NCBI GenBank assembly: GCA_034112085.1
Contig: JAWUWD010000025.1
Location: 1 to 31,194 of the forward strand
From: JAWUWD01 sp034112085
GTDB taxonomy: Bacteria; Bacteroidota; Bacteroidia; Cytophagales; Cyclobacteriaceae
DNA: 31,194 nt
Direction: 5' to 3'
Below, one piece after another: positions 9,701 to 16,660 of this stretch. The first letter of the stretch is position 1. Each line of letters begins with the position of its first letter. The translations under genes and the position numbers were made by a program. The notes under the pieces are model-generated. The model was not told the origin of the DNA, ran no database searches, and saw only the letters and a list, made by a program, of their open reading frames with translations.

Positions 9701-12700
9701 TTTGGTGTTTTTGGGGATTATTTGATTACACTGACTGTAAGCTCAGAATTCTGCGTAGAGATGAGTAGTCAGTTGGTAGTGATTAATCCAGCAGTCCCTT
9801 TATTGGATTTTGGATTTACAGCTGATGGGGGCTGCCTTCCAGCGGTCGTTCAGTTTACCAATCTTTCGACTTTTAGTGACCCGTCAAGTTATGCTTGGGA
9901 TTTTGGTGATGGGAATACATCTAGTGGAGTAGTGGATCCAATTCACGTGTATACGACCCCAGGAACATACAGCGTCACGCTCATGGCAGACAATGGTCAA
10001 GGAGATGATACAACAATAGTGCAAAATGGAATTATTGTGGTTTATGAGCCTATTGCAGCATTTATGGGCAATGAAGCATTTCTAGATAATTGTGGAAGTA
10101 TGTCGGTGGATTTTGAAGCAGATTTGATAGTTCAAAATACCCCAGGACTTATACAATATACATGGAGTGTATTAGATGATGATGGAAACAATCTATTTAC
10201 AACCACCAAACCGCCCTCTGATCCTCAATTTGATTTTGAATTTATTAACACATCAAATACGGATGTTAAAGACTTTGAGGTACAATTAACCACAGATTTT
10301 GATGGCAACTGTTCGGCTGATTCAATAAGGATGATTCAAGTCAGTCCCATACCATCCGCTCTATTTGATATCGATACTCTTTTGATTGATTGTCAAAAAA
10401 TGACTCTGCAAATGAATGCCATACAGCCAGGATTGATAACCTATCAATGGGAGGTCTTGATTGATGGTTTTTCAGTTTATAATTCAACTACTGATGGAGC
10501 TACTTTAAGTAGAACTTTCTCTCGACCTGCTGCAAGTGATCTAGGCCTTAGCGTTGATATTCGATTACTATCTACGAACGTCTTCAATTGTCAAAGCACC
10601 CTCGAGCAGCAAACGCTAGATATTTTATCAAGAGATGATATCAACTCAGGATTTAGTCCAACACCATTGGGGCAAGATGAACCTAATATGACCGTAACGC
10701 TCAATAATACTACCAACGCTGGAGCGTGGGCATACCTATGGGATTTTGGTGACGGGAATACTTCGATCGATCCCAATGAGGCTTCTCACACCTATGATAC
10801 TTTTGGAGACTATTTGATTACACTGACTGTCAGCTCAGATTTCTGTGTAGAGACGAGTAGTCAGTTGGTGGTGATTAATCCAGCCGTGCCGTTATTGGAT
10901 TTTGGGTTTACGGCTGATGGAGGCTGTATACCAGCCGTTGTTCAATTTACCAATCTTTCGACTTTTACCGATCCGGCAAGTTACACTTGGGACTTCGGTG
11001 ATGGGAATACATCTAGCGGAGTAGTGAATCCAATCCATGTGTATACGACTCCTGGGACATATAGCGTCACCCTCATGGCAGACAATGGTCAAGGAGATGA
11101 TGCGACAATCGTACAAAACGCAATTGTTGTTGTTTATGAGCCTAGTGCAGCATTTATGGGCAACGAAGCATTTCTTGATAATTGTGGAAGTATGTCGGTG
11201 AATTTTGAGGCAGATGTGATAGTTCAAAATACTCCTGGACTAATACAATATACCTGGAGAGTATTAGACGATGATGGGAATAATATATTGACAACCACTA
11301 AGCTACCCGCTGATCCTCAATTCAATTTTGAATTTATTAACACATCAAATACGGATGTTAAAGAATTTGATGTGCAATTAACCACAGATTTTGAAGGAAA
11401 TTGTTCGGCTGATTCAATCAGAACGATTCAAGTCAATCCAGTGCCATCCGCTCTATTTGATATCGATACTCTTTTGATCGATTGTCAAAAAATGACCTTG
11501 CAAATGAATGCTGTACAACAAGGATTGACAACTTATCAATGGGAGGTATTGATTGATGGTTCATCAGTTTACAGTTCATCTACTGATGGGGCTACATTAA
11601 ATAGAACTTTCACTCGCCCTATTGCTAGTAATACAGGCCTTAGCCTTGATGTTCGATTGCTGACGACCAATGTCTTCAATTGTCAAAGTGTTCCTGAACA
11701 ACAAAATGTAGAAGTTGTTGCGCAAGAAGGAATAAATGTAGGATTCAGCCCAACACCTCTTGAACAGAATCAGCCAGGCATGACTGTTACGCTTAACAAT
11801 ACTACGGCTGTAGGTTCTTGGACATATCTTTGGGATTTTGGTGATGGACAGACTTCTACTGATCCTAACCAAGCGAGTCATACTTATGCTAACTTCGGTG
11901 ATTTTGTAATTACGCTGACTGTGACTTCTATTTATTGTCAAGAAGTGGCTGTGAATTCAGTAAAGATAAATCCGACCATACCAGTATTAAATTTTGACTT
12001 TCTTCCAGATAATGGATGCGCCCCCTTACGAGTAGATTTCACTAACCTATCACAATTTGCTGACCCATCGAGTTACTTATGGGACTTTGGAGATGGCGTT
12101 ACATTGTCCGGAGTGATAAATCCAACACATTTCTATACTGCTCCCGGTTTATACAATGTTAAGTTGACAGCAGATAATGGCGCAGGCGACCAAGCAACTA
12201 CTGTGAAGGAGGGTATAATAGAAGTTTACGCTGCACCTGGGGCTATTTTCATTGTCCGTCCGGAAATTGTTGTATTGCCTGGACAGATATTGACTAATAA
12301 TGGCAGCTTTGGAGCTACTTCTTTCATCTGGGATTTTGGGGATGGCAATACCAGTACAGATTTTGAGCCGGTTCATGAATATAGTGATGTGCTTGAGGAT
12401 GATGAAGGTAATTTGTTGGGTTATGACATTACTCTCATTGCCATTACGGAAAATGGGTGTAGAGACACCACAATAATCAATAATGCGGTAATTGCACGAA
12501 GAGCTACAGAAGTTTTGTTGCCAAATGCCTTTTCTCCAAGTTTGACAGGACCATCTCCTGATGGAAGCGTTTCTGATGATGACTTTACTAATGATGTTTT
12601 TTTACCAAAAATGAATTTGCAAAGAATCAAGACATTTAGGATGCTTATTTATAACAAGTGGGGTGAATTACTCTTCGAATCCAATAATAAAAACAAAGGA

Positions 12701-12820
12701 TGGGATGGTTATTATAATGGTAGCTTAGTACAACAAGATGTATATGTATATCGTCTGAGCTTGACTTATGATGATGGCCAAAGTGAAACGTTTGTTGGGG
12801 ATGTAACTTTAGTAAGATGA
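6773..12820 (+). CDS. Giant PKD-domain surface protein with T9SS type B sorting domain
   Basis: A complete 2015-residue protein. A hydrophobic signal peptide (about residues 1-25, ending HSYSQ) is followed by a ~700-residue N-terminal region with paired cysteines and PKD-like segments. A repeat region follows, containing seven clear PKD domains with the WDFGDG core (nucleotides near 9652, 9898, 10741, 10987, 11830, 12079 and 12330). The C-terminal ~98 residues (12524-12817: NAFSP, DVFLPK, IYNKWG, GWDGYY) are a type B T9SS sorting domain. The repeat region has a period of 1092 bp (364 aa), with two neighbouring units nearly identical at DNA level. The stop TGA overlaps the next gene's start (ATGA). 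Probable role: secreted, surface-anchored adhesin or gliding-related protein handled by the downstream PorP/SprF protein. No catalytic domain was recognised. Confidence 0.92.
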   Translation: MLSNFLKFSIIGLIVLLHVGHSYSQCNALRSQIDITFNTDQDCAPTTVTDFTIKYFFNVAQNPNDIIIRFRWNDPTNAITNVDIFSGLVASVGDTEFEATGTFLYPVNNDCSFLPTSYIVIAGVECPTSAQEQTAFSWARDNEFGGTLAITPPVYEVCHGDAIVNALFTDTSTFNCNPIDEPDNPNRQMRHVQFVYGTNHPGASIRDLTLNDGAVQTLTDAAGALTMSTTQGTAGLMITGAYFGPIDAIAFPADAPTSVSFPMSAPANVLNLVGNTFEVTMFNWNICNPYNDDPANPNYDESRSITAVIQIVAAPTPNFQTREVNAGGTITTDFCIGDVIYYDNLTGGGLDYVWEYYDGPLDTDPLQGSSTAINPTNAFTTGGPKLIRLIATNPTAQSACIVSFDQIINVTPTLIAQIRVTDLTDVDITPHFCQDAAVSQIFDVRFYDVAPGTPTVDTGRRWEFYNESGGLISSVPAGVGYVPGVGLVNAPDQTYSTPGNYEVKFLTRDNLTGCETEQSIFVRIFNDPVSAFTATEVCDGVDTHFENTSTLSAINGESIITYEWDFSYDGITFTKEATFDGMTVFDHNLGAANTYTVALRVVTDQNSCESIIAQTVEVRPLPISSFTTNVINGCSVLSVEFTNTADAIQTSTIDQYIWQIDPEQDGTFIDELVQDPTDPGFSILVTLDFANTTLLDRLVDVRLVTVNEFNCQTISAEQTITIFPAPQSGFVDLNYDPFSNNCGMVSVDFEVDAITQGLPGLTQYTWEVRDELGALVAAPIVKIPPDGAFTFLFVNSTTSDVLDFDVTLNTSFVGGCPSDSTRTIRVNPIPSALFQIDTLLLSCEEMTLQMSSIQKGLMNYQWEVFINGSSVFSSSAVGDVFDRTFIRPNSGLAALDVDIQLQTTNFANCQSSLEQQTLDVLSRDDINSGFSPTPLVQDEPNMTVTLNNTTNAGAWTYLWDFGDGNTSNDPNEVTHTFGVFGDYLITLTVSSEFCVEMSSQLVVINPAVPLLDFGFTADGGCLPAVVQFTNLSTFSDPSSYAWDFGDGNTSSGVVDPIHVYTTPGTYSVTLMADNGQGDDTTIVQNGIIVVYEPIAAFMGNEAFLDNCGSMSVDFEADLIVQNTPGLIQYTWSVLDDDGNNLFTTTKPPSDPQFDFEFINTSNTDVKDFEVQLTTDFDGNCSADSIRMIQVSPIPSALFDIDTLLIDCQKMTLQMNAIQPGLITYQWEVLIDGFSVYNSTTDGATLSRTFSRPAASDLGLSVDIRLLSTNVFNCQSTLEQQTLDILSRDDINSGFSPTPLGQDEPNMTVTLNNTTNAGAWAYLWDFGDGNTSIDPNEASHTYDTFGDYLITLTVSSDFCVETSSQLVVINPAVPLLDFGFTADGGCIPAVVQFTNLSTFTDPASYTWDFGDGNTSSGVVNPIHVYTTPGTYSVTLMADNGQGDDATIVQNAIVVVYEPSAAFMGNEAFLDNCGSMSVNFEADVIVQNTPGLIQYTWRVLDDDGNNILTTTKLPADPQFNFEFINTSNTDVKEFDVQLTTDFEGNCSADSIRTIQVNPVPSALFDIDTLLIDCQKMTLQMNAVQQGLTTYQWEVLIDGSSVYSSSTDGATLNRTFTRPIASNTGLSLDVRLLTTNVFNCQSVPEQQNVEVVAQEGINVGFSPTPLEQNQPGMTVTLNNTTAVGSWTYLWDFGDGQTSTDPNQASHTYANFGDFVITLTVTSIYCQEVAVNSVKINPTIPVLNFDFLPDNGCAPLRVDFTNLSQFADPSSYLWDFGDGVTLSGVINPTHFYTAPGLYNVKLTADNGAGDQATTVKEGIIEVYAAPGAIFIVRPEIVVLPGQILTNNGSFGATSFIWDFGDGNTSTDFEPVHEYSDVLEDDEGNLLGYDITLIAITENGCRDTTIINNAVIARRATEVLLPNAFSPSLTGPSPDGSVSDDDFTNDVFLPKMNLQRIKTFRMLIYNKWGELLFESNNKNKGWDGYYNGSLVQQDVYVYRLSLTYDDGQSETFVGDVTLVR
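9535..10626 (+). repeat. 1092-bp tandem repeat, unit A
   Basis: One of two adjacent, in-frame units of exactly 1092 bp (364 codons). Anchor points are a block starting AGAGATGATATCAACTCAGG at 9540 and again at 10632, and ATTAACACATCAAATACGGA near 10245 and again near 11337. Each unit carries two WDFGDG-type PKD domains plus one domain with the QMNA..YQWEV pattern. Much older partial copies flank both sides (from about 8990 and up to about 12240). Unit edges are arbitrary because the array is tandem. Confidence 0.85.
10627..11718 (+). repeat. 1092-bp tandem repeat, unit B
   Basis: Second unit of the in-frame pair, offset by 1092 bp from unit A. Long runs are identical or differ by single bases, for example around GACCGTAACGCTCAATAATA at about 9599 and 10691. 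The match decays at the far end: the segment after 11700 (DVRLLTTNVFNCQS, then a different linker) diverges from the equivalent in unit A. This indicates a more recent duplication or gene conversion than the flanking degenerate copies. Confidence 0.85.
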
Positions 12821-13848
12821 GAGTATTGTCAAGGTTTATGATCATCGTGTTACTAGTAAGTGCTGCTTCTTACGAAGTATTAGGGCAGGATGTACAGTTC
12901 ACACAGTATTATGCAGCTCCATTGTATTTGAATCCAGCTTTTGCAGGCTCCTCTCAGCATCATCGATTTATTGTGAATCATCGGAATCAATGGCCGTCCA
13001 TACCGAATAACTTTACTAATTATTCATTTTCATATGACTATCACATGGATGAAGTGAAGGGTGGAGTTGGGTTGTTAGTGACTACCGATAAAGCAGGATC
13101 AGCTGCTTTGAGGTCAACAAATATAGGCCTCTTGTATTCCTATAAAGTTAACCTTGAAAATAAATGGCTATTTTCATCTGGACTATATTTTGGGTATGCG
13201 AGGAAAGATTTAAACTTTGATAAGTTGATATTCAGAGACCAGTTGGGATTTAATAATAATGCTAACCCTAACACAAATGATCAAACTGCCAGAAATATAG
13301 GAGCAGAGTCTCATTTTGACTTTGGAACAGGTTTTCTAATTCATAATAAAAAAGTTTGGGCTGGATTCTCTGCATATCACCTAAATAAACCTAATCAATC
13401 ACTTCTTGGGGAGGAGAGTAGGCTTCCGATCAAGTATTCGGTACATGGGGGAGTGAATATAGCCTTATATAACGGTCTGCGTAAAAGGGATAAAACATCT
13501 AGGATAGCCCCTTCATTCATCTATAAAAAGCAAGGAAAATTTGATCAACTAGATCTGGGATTACATTTTCTATATGACCCAATTGTATTGGGACTATGGT
13601 ATCGTGGCATTCCTGTTCAGCAGAATGTAGCTGACAATATTAGTCAGGATGCTATAGCTTTAATATTAGGTATGCATTTTCTTCAATTTGAAGTAGGCTA
13701 TAGTTATGATTTTACAATTTCTGAATTGGGAGCCCTATCAGGTGGCGCGCATGAGATGTCATTGGCGTACCGTTTTGAAGTACCACAATCCAGAAAAATG
13801 AGAAGGAAGGATAAATTCATCCCTTGCCCTACTTTTATGAAACATTAA
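12817..13848 (+). CDS. PorP/SprF family type IX secretion system membrane protein (second copy)
   Basis: 343 residues, starting at an ATGA overlap with the second adhesin, so translation is probably coupled. The signal peptide ends near VLG-Q (residue 23) and is followed by the signature DVQFTQYYAAPLYLNPAFAG. Motifs shared with the first copy include the NRNQWPS-like strand after the signature, SGLYFGYA, FSAYHLNKPNQSL, LWYRGIP and VGYSYDFTISELG, then a basic C-terminus. It is predicted to be a 14-or-so-strand outer membrane barrel working with the type IX translocon to export or attach the preceding type B-CTD protein. The functional pairing is inferred from the repeated two-gene arrangement. 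Confidence 0.92.
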   Translation: MRVLSRFMIIVLLVSAASYEVLGQDVQFTQYYAAPLYLNPAFAGSSQHHRFIVNHRNQWPSIPNNFTNYSFSYDYHMDEVKGGVGLLVTTDKAGSAALRSTNIGLLYSYKVNLENKWLFSSGLYFGYARKDLNFDKLIFRDQLGFNNNANPNTNDQTARNIGAESHFDFGTGFLIHNKKVWAGFSAYHLNKPNQSLLGEESRLPIKYSVHGGVNIALYNGLRKRDKTSRIAPSFIYKKQGKFDQLDLGLHFLYDPIVLGLWYRGIPVQQNVADNISQDAIALILGMHFLQFEVGYSYDFTISELGALSGGAHEMSLAYRFEVPQSRKMRRKDKFIPCPTFMKH

Positions 13849-13851
13849 TTC

Positions 13852-13882
13852 TTTGGCTGATTTGAGATAAACACTACCTTTG
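13852..13882 (+). promoter_or_regulatory. Bacteroidota -33/-7 promoter for the CCA-adding enzyme gene
   Basis: TTTG at 13852-13855 and TACCTTTG at 13875-13882 (a full match to TAnnTTTG), with 19 nt between them, fit the primary sigma factor consensus of Bacteroidota. Transcription would begin about 7 nt downstream, leaving a leader of about 35 nt before the ATG at 13922. The match also argues against the alternative TTG start at 13880, which lies inside the -7 element. Confidence 0.6.
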
Positions 13883-13896
13883 CGTTCCAAAGAGAA

Positions 13897-13914
13897 AAGC
13901 CTGAACTCAGGCTT
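13897..13914 (+). terminator. Terminator-like hairpin between promoter and cca start
   Basis: AAGCCTGA (13897-13904) and TCAGGCTT (13907-13914) form a perfect inverted repeat, preceded by AAAA-rich and followed by AATTTTTAT sequence. It would make a compact intrinsic-terminator-like stem for the upstream PorP operon. It also sits downstream of the predicted cca promoter, so it could act as a leader hairpin or attenuator for that gene. Confidence 0.5.
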
Positions 13915-13921
13915 AATTTTT

Positions 13922-15340
13922 ATGAATTTATCAAGTCATCTCGAAGCCAAGATCTTTAAAGTAGTACAAGAAGTAGCTATTAGTCGTAAAACGCGAACTT
14001 ATGTTGTTGGAGGATATGTGCGCGATATCTTATTGAAGAGGCCTTCGAAAGATATTGATTTTGTATGCGTTGGCAGTGGGATTGCTTTGGCAGAGGCTAT
14101 CGCTAAGAAACTTGGTGATAAAGTGAAAGTGAATGTGTTTAAGAAGTTTGGGACAGCACAGATCATTTATAAGAACTTAGAACTTGAATTTGTTGGAGCA
14201 CGAAAAGAGTCATACAGATATGAATCACGTAAGCCAATAGTAGAAGATGGAACGTTGGAGGATGATCAGAACAGAAGGGATTTCACCATCAACGCTATGG
14301 CATTAAGCCTTAATGAGGATTTCGGAGAATTACTAGATCCTTTCGATGGTCAAAAACATTTGAAAAGGAAGAGCATCAAAACTCCTTTGGAACCGGGAAT
14401 TACTTTTTCAGATGATCCATTGAGGATGATGCGGGCAATTCGATTTGCCTCACAGCTCAGTTTTGATATTGAAGCGGATACTTTTGATGCTATTGTGGAT
14501 AATAAGGATCGTCTGAATATAGTGTCCCAAGAGCGAATTTCTGATGAGTTGAATAAGATTATCTTATCGAAAACACCATCGTATGGTTTTAAACTGCTCT
14601 ATCATAGTGGATTACTTAAGCTGATTTTTCCGGAAATGATTGATCTACTTGGAGTAGAAACTATCGATGGTAACTCTCATAAAGACAACTTCTACCATAC
14701 CTTAGAAGTATTAGATAATACTTCTGAAAATTCTGATGATCTTTGGCTCCGATGGGCAGCGATACTTCATGATATTGCCAAACCCGCAACTAAGCGATAT
14801 GATAAAAGAGTAGGGTGGACATTTCATGGACACGAAGATAAAGGGGCGAGAATGGTTCCTAAATTGTTTAGGAGACTAAAGCTTCCAATGAATGAGAAGA
14901 TGGATTTTGTTCAAAAATTGGTAAAATTGCATCTTCGTCCAATTGCTCTAGTAAAGGATCATGTCACAGATACTGCAATTCGTAGACTTCTTTTTGAGGC
15001 TGGTGATGATGTAGAGGCTTTGATGTTGCTTTGTAGAGCTGACGTCACATCCAAGAACCATAGTAAAGTCCAGCGATACCTTGGCAATTTTGATAAGGTT
15101 GAGCGTAAGATGAAGGAGGTTGAGTCAAAGGATCAAGTAAGAAACTTCCAACCACCTGTAAGTGGTGAAGAAATTATGAAAGCATTCGATTTGAAGCCAA
15201 GTAGAGTTATAGGAGACATAAAAGAAATAATCAAGGAGGCAATAATAGAAGGGACACTGGTAAATGATAAACAAGCAGCGTATCAGTTTATGCTCAATAT
15301 CGGTGTAGAAAAGGGACTAATCATATCAAACAATAAATAA
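13922..15340 (+). CDS. cca: CCA-adding enzyme (tRNA nucleotidyltransferase) with HD domain
   Basis: 472 residues from the ATG at 13922. Class II nucleotidyltransferase head: GGYVRD (residues 30-35), catalytic DID in KDIDFV (D44, D46), RRDFTINAMA (118-127) and DDPLRMMRAIRFA (164-176). A helical RNA-binding neck follows, then an HD-type phosphohydrolase region (HDIAK, H283-D284; later FHGHEDKGA). It adds or repairs the 3' CCA of tRNAs in the cytoplasm. HD-containing members may also have 2',3'-cyclic phosphodiesterase or phosphatase activity. The frame is open 14 codons further up (TTG at 13880), but the ATG fits family length and leaves room for the promoter. It is followed after 6 nt by the TPR gene. 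Confidence 0.93.
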   Translation: MNLSSHLEAKIFKVVQEVAISRKTRTYVVGGYVRDILLKRPSKDIDFVCVGSGIALAEAIAKKLGDKVKVNVFKKFGTAQIIYKNLELEFVGARKESYRYESRKPIVEDGTLEDDQNRRDFTINAMALSLNEDFGELLDPFDGQKHLKRKSIKTPLEPGITFSDDPLRMMRAIRFASQLSFDIEADTFDAIVDNKDRLNIVSQERISDELNKIILSKTPSYGFKLLYHSGLLKLIFPEMIDLLGVETIDGNSHKDNFYHTLEVLDNTSENSDDLWLRWAAILHDIAKPATKRYDKRVGWTFHGHEDKGARMVPKLFRRLKLPMNEKMDFVQKLVKLHLRPIALVKDHVTDTAIRRLLFEAGDDVEALMLLCRADVTSKNHSKVQRYLGNFDKVERKMKEVESKDQVRNFQPPVSGEEIMKAFDLKPSRVIGDIKEIIKEAIIEGTLVNDKQAAYQFMLNIGVEKGLIISNNK

Positions 15341-15346
15341 GAAGAA

Positions 15347-16057
15347 ATGAAAAAACAGTTAACAATAGCAATGTTATTATTGATGACTATTGCAGTTTAT
15401 GGACAAGAGGAAGCAGTAGCTACAAAAGAAGAACAATCTCAAAATGCATTTATAGGGCATCATAGCAGGACTTATGCAATAGCTACTAAATATGGAGATT
15501 ATGATATGGCTAAAACAGCACTCTACAATTTGTTGGTTGCTTATCCTGGTAATGATTCATTACTATACTCACTGTCTTACATGTACATACAAAATAAAGA
15601 ATATGCTCCTGCAGTACTTTCTGCCCTGGATTTGATTGCTAGAACACCAGATCATCTAGGAGCATTGGAGATTAGTGGGGCAGCATATGAAGCTCTAGGC
15701 TTGAAGGATAAGTCACTGGCGGCATATGAGACTTTATATCTAAAGTCTAGTGATTATCAGACATTGTATAAAATCGCTTTCCTCCAATATGATATGGAGA
15801 GATTGAAGGAATGCATGACCAATGCAGATATATTACTTGAAAAGACCGAGTCAGATTCCCTAAAGGTTTATTATGCCACAAAGGACAACGAACAAAAAGA
15901 ATATTCGATCAAAGTATCCTTGTATAACCTTAAAGGACTGGTGAGTAAGAAGTACGGAGATAAGGATTCTGCAAAAAAATACTTTGAGCAAGCACTAGAT
16001 TTAGCGCCAGATTTTGCCATTTCGAAAGAAAATTTGGAATCTCTTAACAAAAAATAA
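15347..16057 (+). CDS. Exported TPR-repeat protein
   Basis: 236 residues. A signal peptide (MKKQLTIAMLLLMTIAVYGQ) is followed by helical repeats typical of tetratricopeptide motifs: a segment around DSLLYSLSYMYIQNKEYAPA, another around LGALEISGAAYEALGLKDKS, and a C-terminal canonical unit with KKYGDKDSAKKYFEQALDLA. It probably acts as a periplasmic scaffold. No partner can be named from sequence. It starts 6 nt after cca with a GAAGAA purine stretch and is likely co-transcribed with it. A hairpin separates it from the sigma factor gene. Confidence 0.8.
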   Translation: MKKQLTIAMLLLMTIAVYGQEEAVATKEEQSQNAFIGHHSRTYAIATKYGDYDMAKTALYNLLVAYPGNDSLLYSLSYMYIQNKEYAPAVLSALDLIARTPDHLGALEISGAAYEALGLKDKSLAAYETLYLKSSDYQTLYKIAFLQYDMERLKECMTNADILLEKTESDSLKVYYATKDNEQKEYSIKVSLYNLKGLVSKKYGDKDSAKKYFEQALDLAPDFAISKENLESLNKK

Positions 16058-16083
16058 GAGATTGATGCAACCCATTACTTCTG

Positions 16084-16112
16084 CTGATGTCTTATATTTA
16101 GTAAGACATCAG
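16084..16112 (+). promoter_or_regulatory. Perfect 11-bp inverted repeat ending on the sigma factor start codon
   Basis: CTGATGTCTTA (16084-16094) and TAAGACATCAG (16102-16112) are exact reverse complements separated by a 7-nt loop. The last base of the right arm is the G of the GTG start at 16112. No U-tract follows, so it is a poor terminator. It could be an operator or an RNA stem that hides the translation start of the sigma factor. Confidence 0.65.
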
Positions 16113-16660
16113 TGGAAGCTACCTATCACATCCATACAGAAATAGTCGATCGTTGCTTAGCAGGAGATCGTACAGCCTATGAAGAAATATATAGACTGTA
16201 TGCTAGAGCTATGCTTAATGTTTCCCTTCGCATAACAAATGATCAAGATGAAGCAGAGGATGTGCTTCAAGAGGCTTTTGTGAGTGCTTTTCAGTATTTG
16301 AAAACTTACAATAGAACAGCTTCGTTCGGAGCTTGGCTTAAACGGATAGTTGTAAATAAGTCACTCAATCATATAAAACGCAAAAAATTGGAGACTACTC
16401 CTATGGAGGATGAATTGGATGTAGTGGAGGAGGATGAGGAAATTGAATTCGAATATGATGTTGGTAAAGTGAAACGGGCAATGGAACAATTGCCTGACGG
16501 CTACAGAACAGTATTTTCTCTATACCTGATAGAAGGGTATGATCATGGAGAAATTGCTCAAATCATGGGAGTGACCGAATCCACGTCCAAATCACAGTAT
16601 AATCGATCAAAAAAGAAATTATTAGAAATTATTAAACAGGAGGTGATATATGAAAGATGA
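16112..16660 (+). CDS. ECF-type RNA polymerase sigma-70 factor
   Basis: 182 residues. Region 2 spans about residues 15-90 (AYEEIYRLYARAMLNVSLRI, DEAEDVLQEAFVSAF, FGAWLKRIVVNKSLNHIKRK). A short acidic linker (DVVEEDEEIEFEYDVGK) leads to region 4 with its helix-turn-helix (LPDGYRTVFSLYLIEGYDHG, EIAQIMGVTESTSKSQ). It redirects RNA polymerase to a small regulon. The only plausible start giving a full region 2 is GTG at 16112: an in-frame stop lies 27 nt upstream and the next Met is inside region 2. The downstream membrane protein overlaps by 11 nt, the usual arrangement for a sigma/anti-sigma pair. The target genes are unknown, and the DPP III gene downstream is a candidate only by proximity. Confidence 0.92.
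   Translation: MEATYHIHTEIVDRCLAGDRTAYEEIYRLYARAMLNVSLRITNDQDEAEDVLQEAFVSAFQYLKTYNRTASFGAWLKRIVVNKSLNHIKRKKLETTPMEDELDVVEEDEEIEFEYDVGKVKRAMEQLPDGYRTVFSLYLIEGYDHGEIAQIMGVTESTSKSQYNRSKKKLLEIIKQEVIYER
16638..16647 (+). promoter_or_regulatory. Extended Shine-Dalgarno sequence for the anti-sigma gene
   Basis: AGGAGGTGAT is complementary to ten bases of the conserved 3' end of 16S rRNA (ATCACCTCCT). It lies 2 nt before the ATG at 16650 (6 nt from the GGAGG core), within the sigma factor coding sequence. It fixes the start of the anti-sigma gene. Such strong SD sequences are uncommon in Bacteroidota, which mostly do without them. Confidence 0.7.

Noticed and set aside
9499..10776. Two similar minus-strand reading frames (9499-9684 and 10591-10776) as a repeated small gene
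   Set aside because: They are exactly 1092 bp apart and lie antisense to the duplicated PKD region, so they only mirror that repeat.
8990..12240. Repeat array as CRISPR or mobile element
   Set aside because: The period is ~1.09 kb, in frame with PKD domains and without spacers or terminal inverted repeats.
10892..12376. Minus-strand reading frames of 75-114 residues in the second adhesin
   Set aside because: They are antisense to a long, well-supported coding sequence, show no motif and have no start signals.
13880..13921. TTG start giving a 486-aa CCA-adding enzyme
   Set aside because: The TTG lies within the predicted -7 promoter element and the extra codons cover a terminator-like hairpin. 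The ATG at 13922 gives a normal N-terminus.
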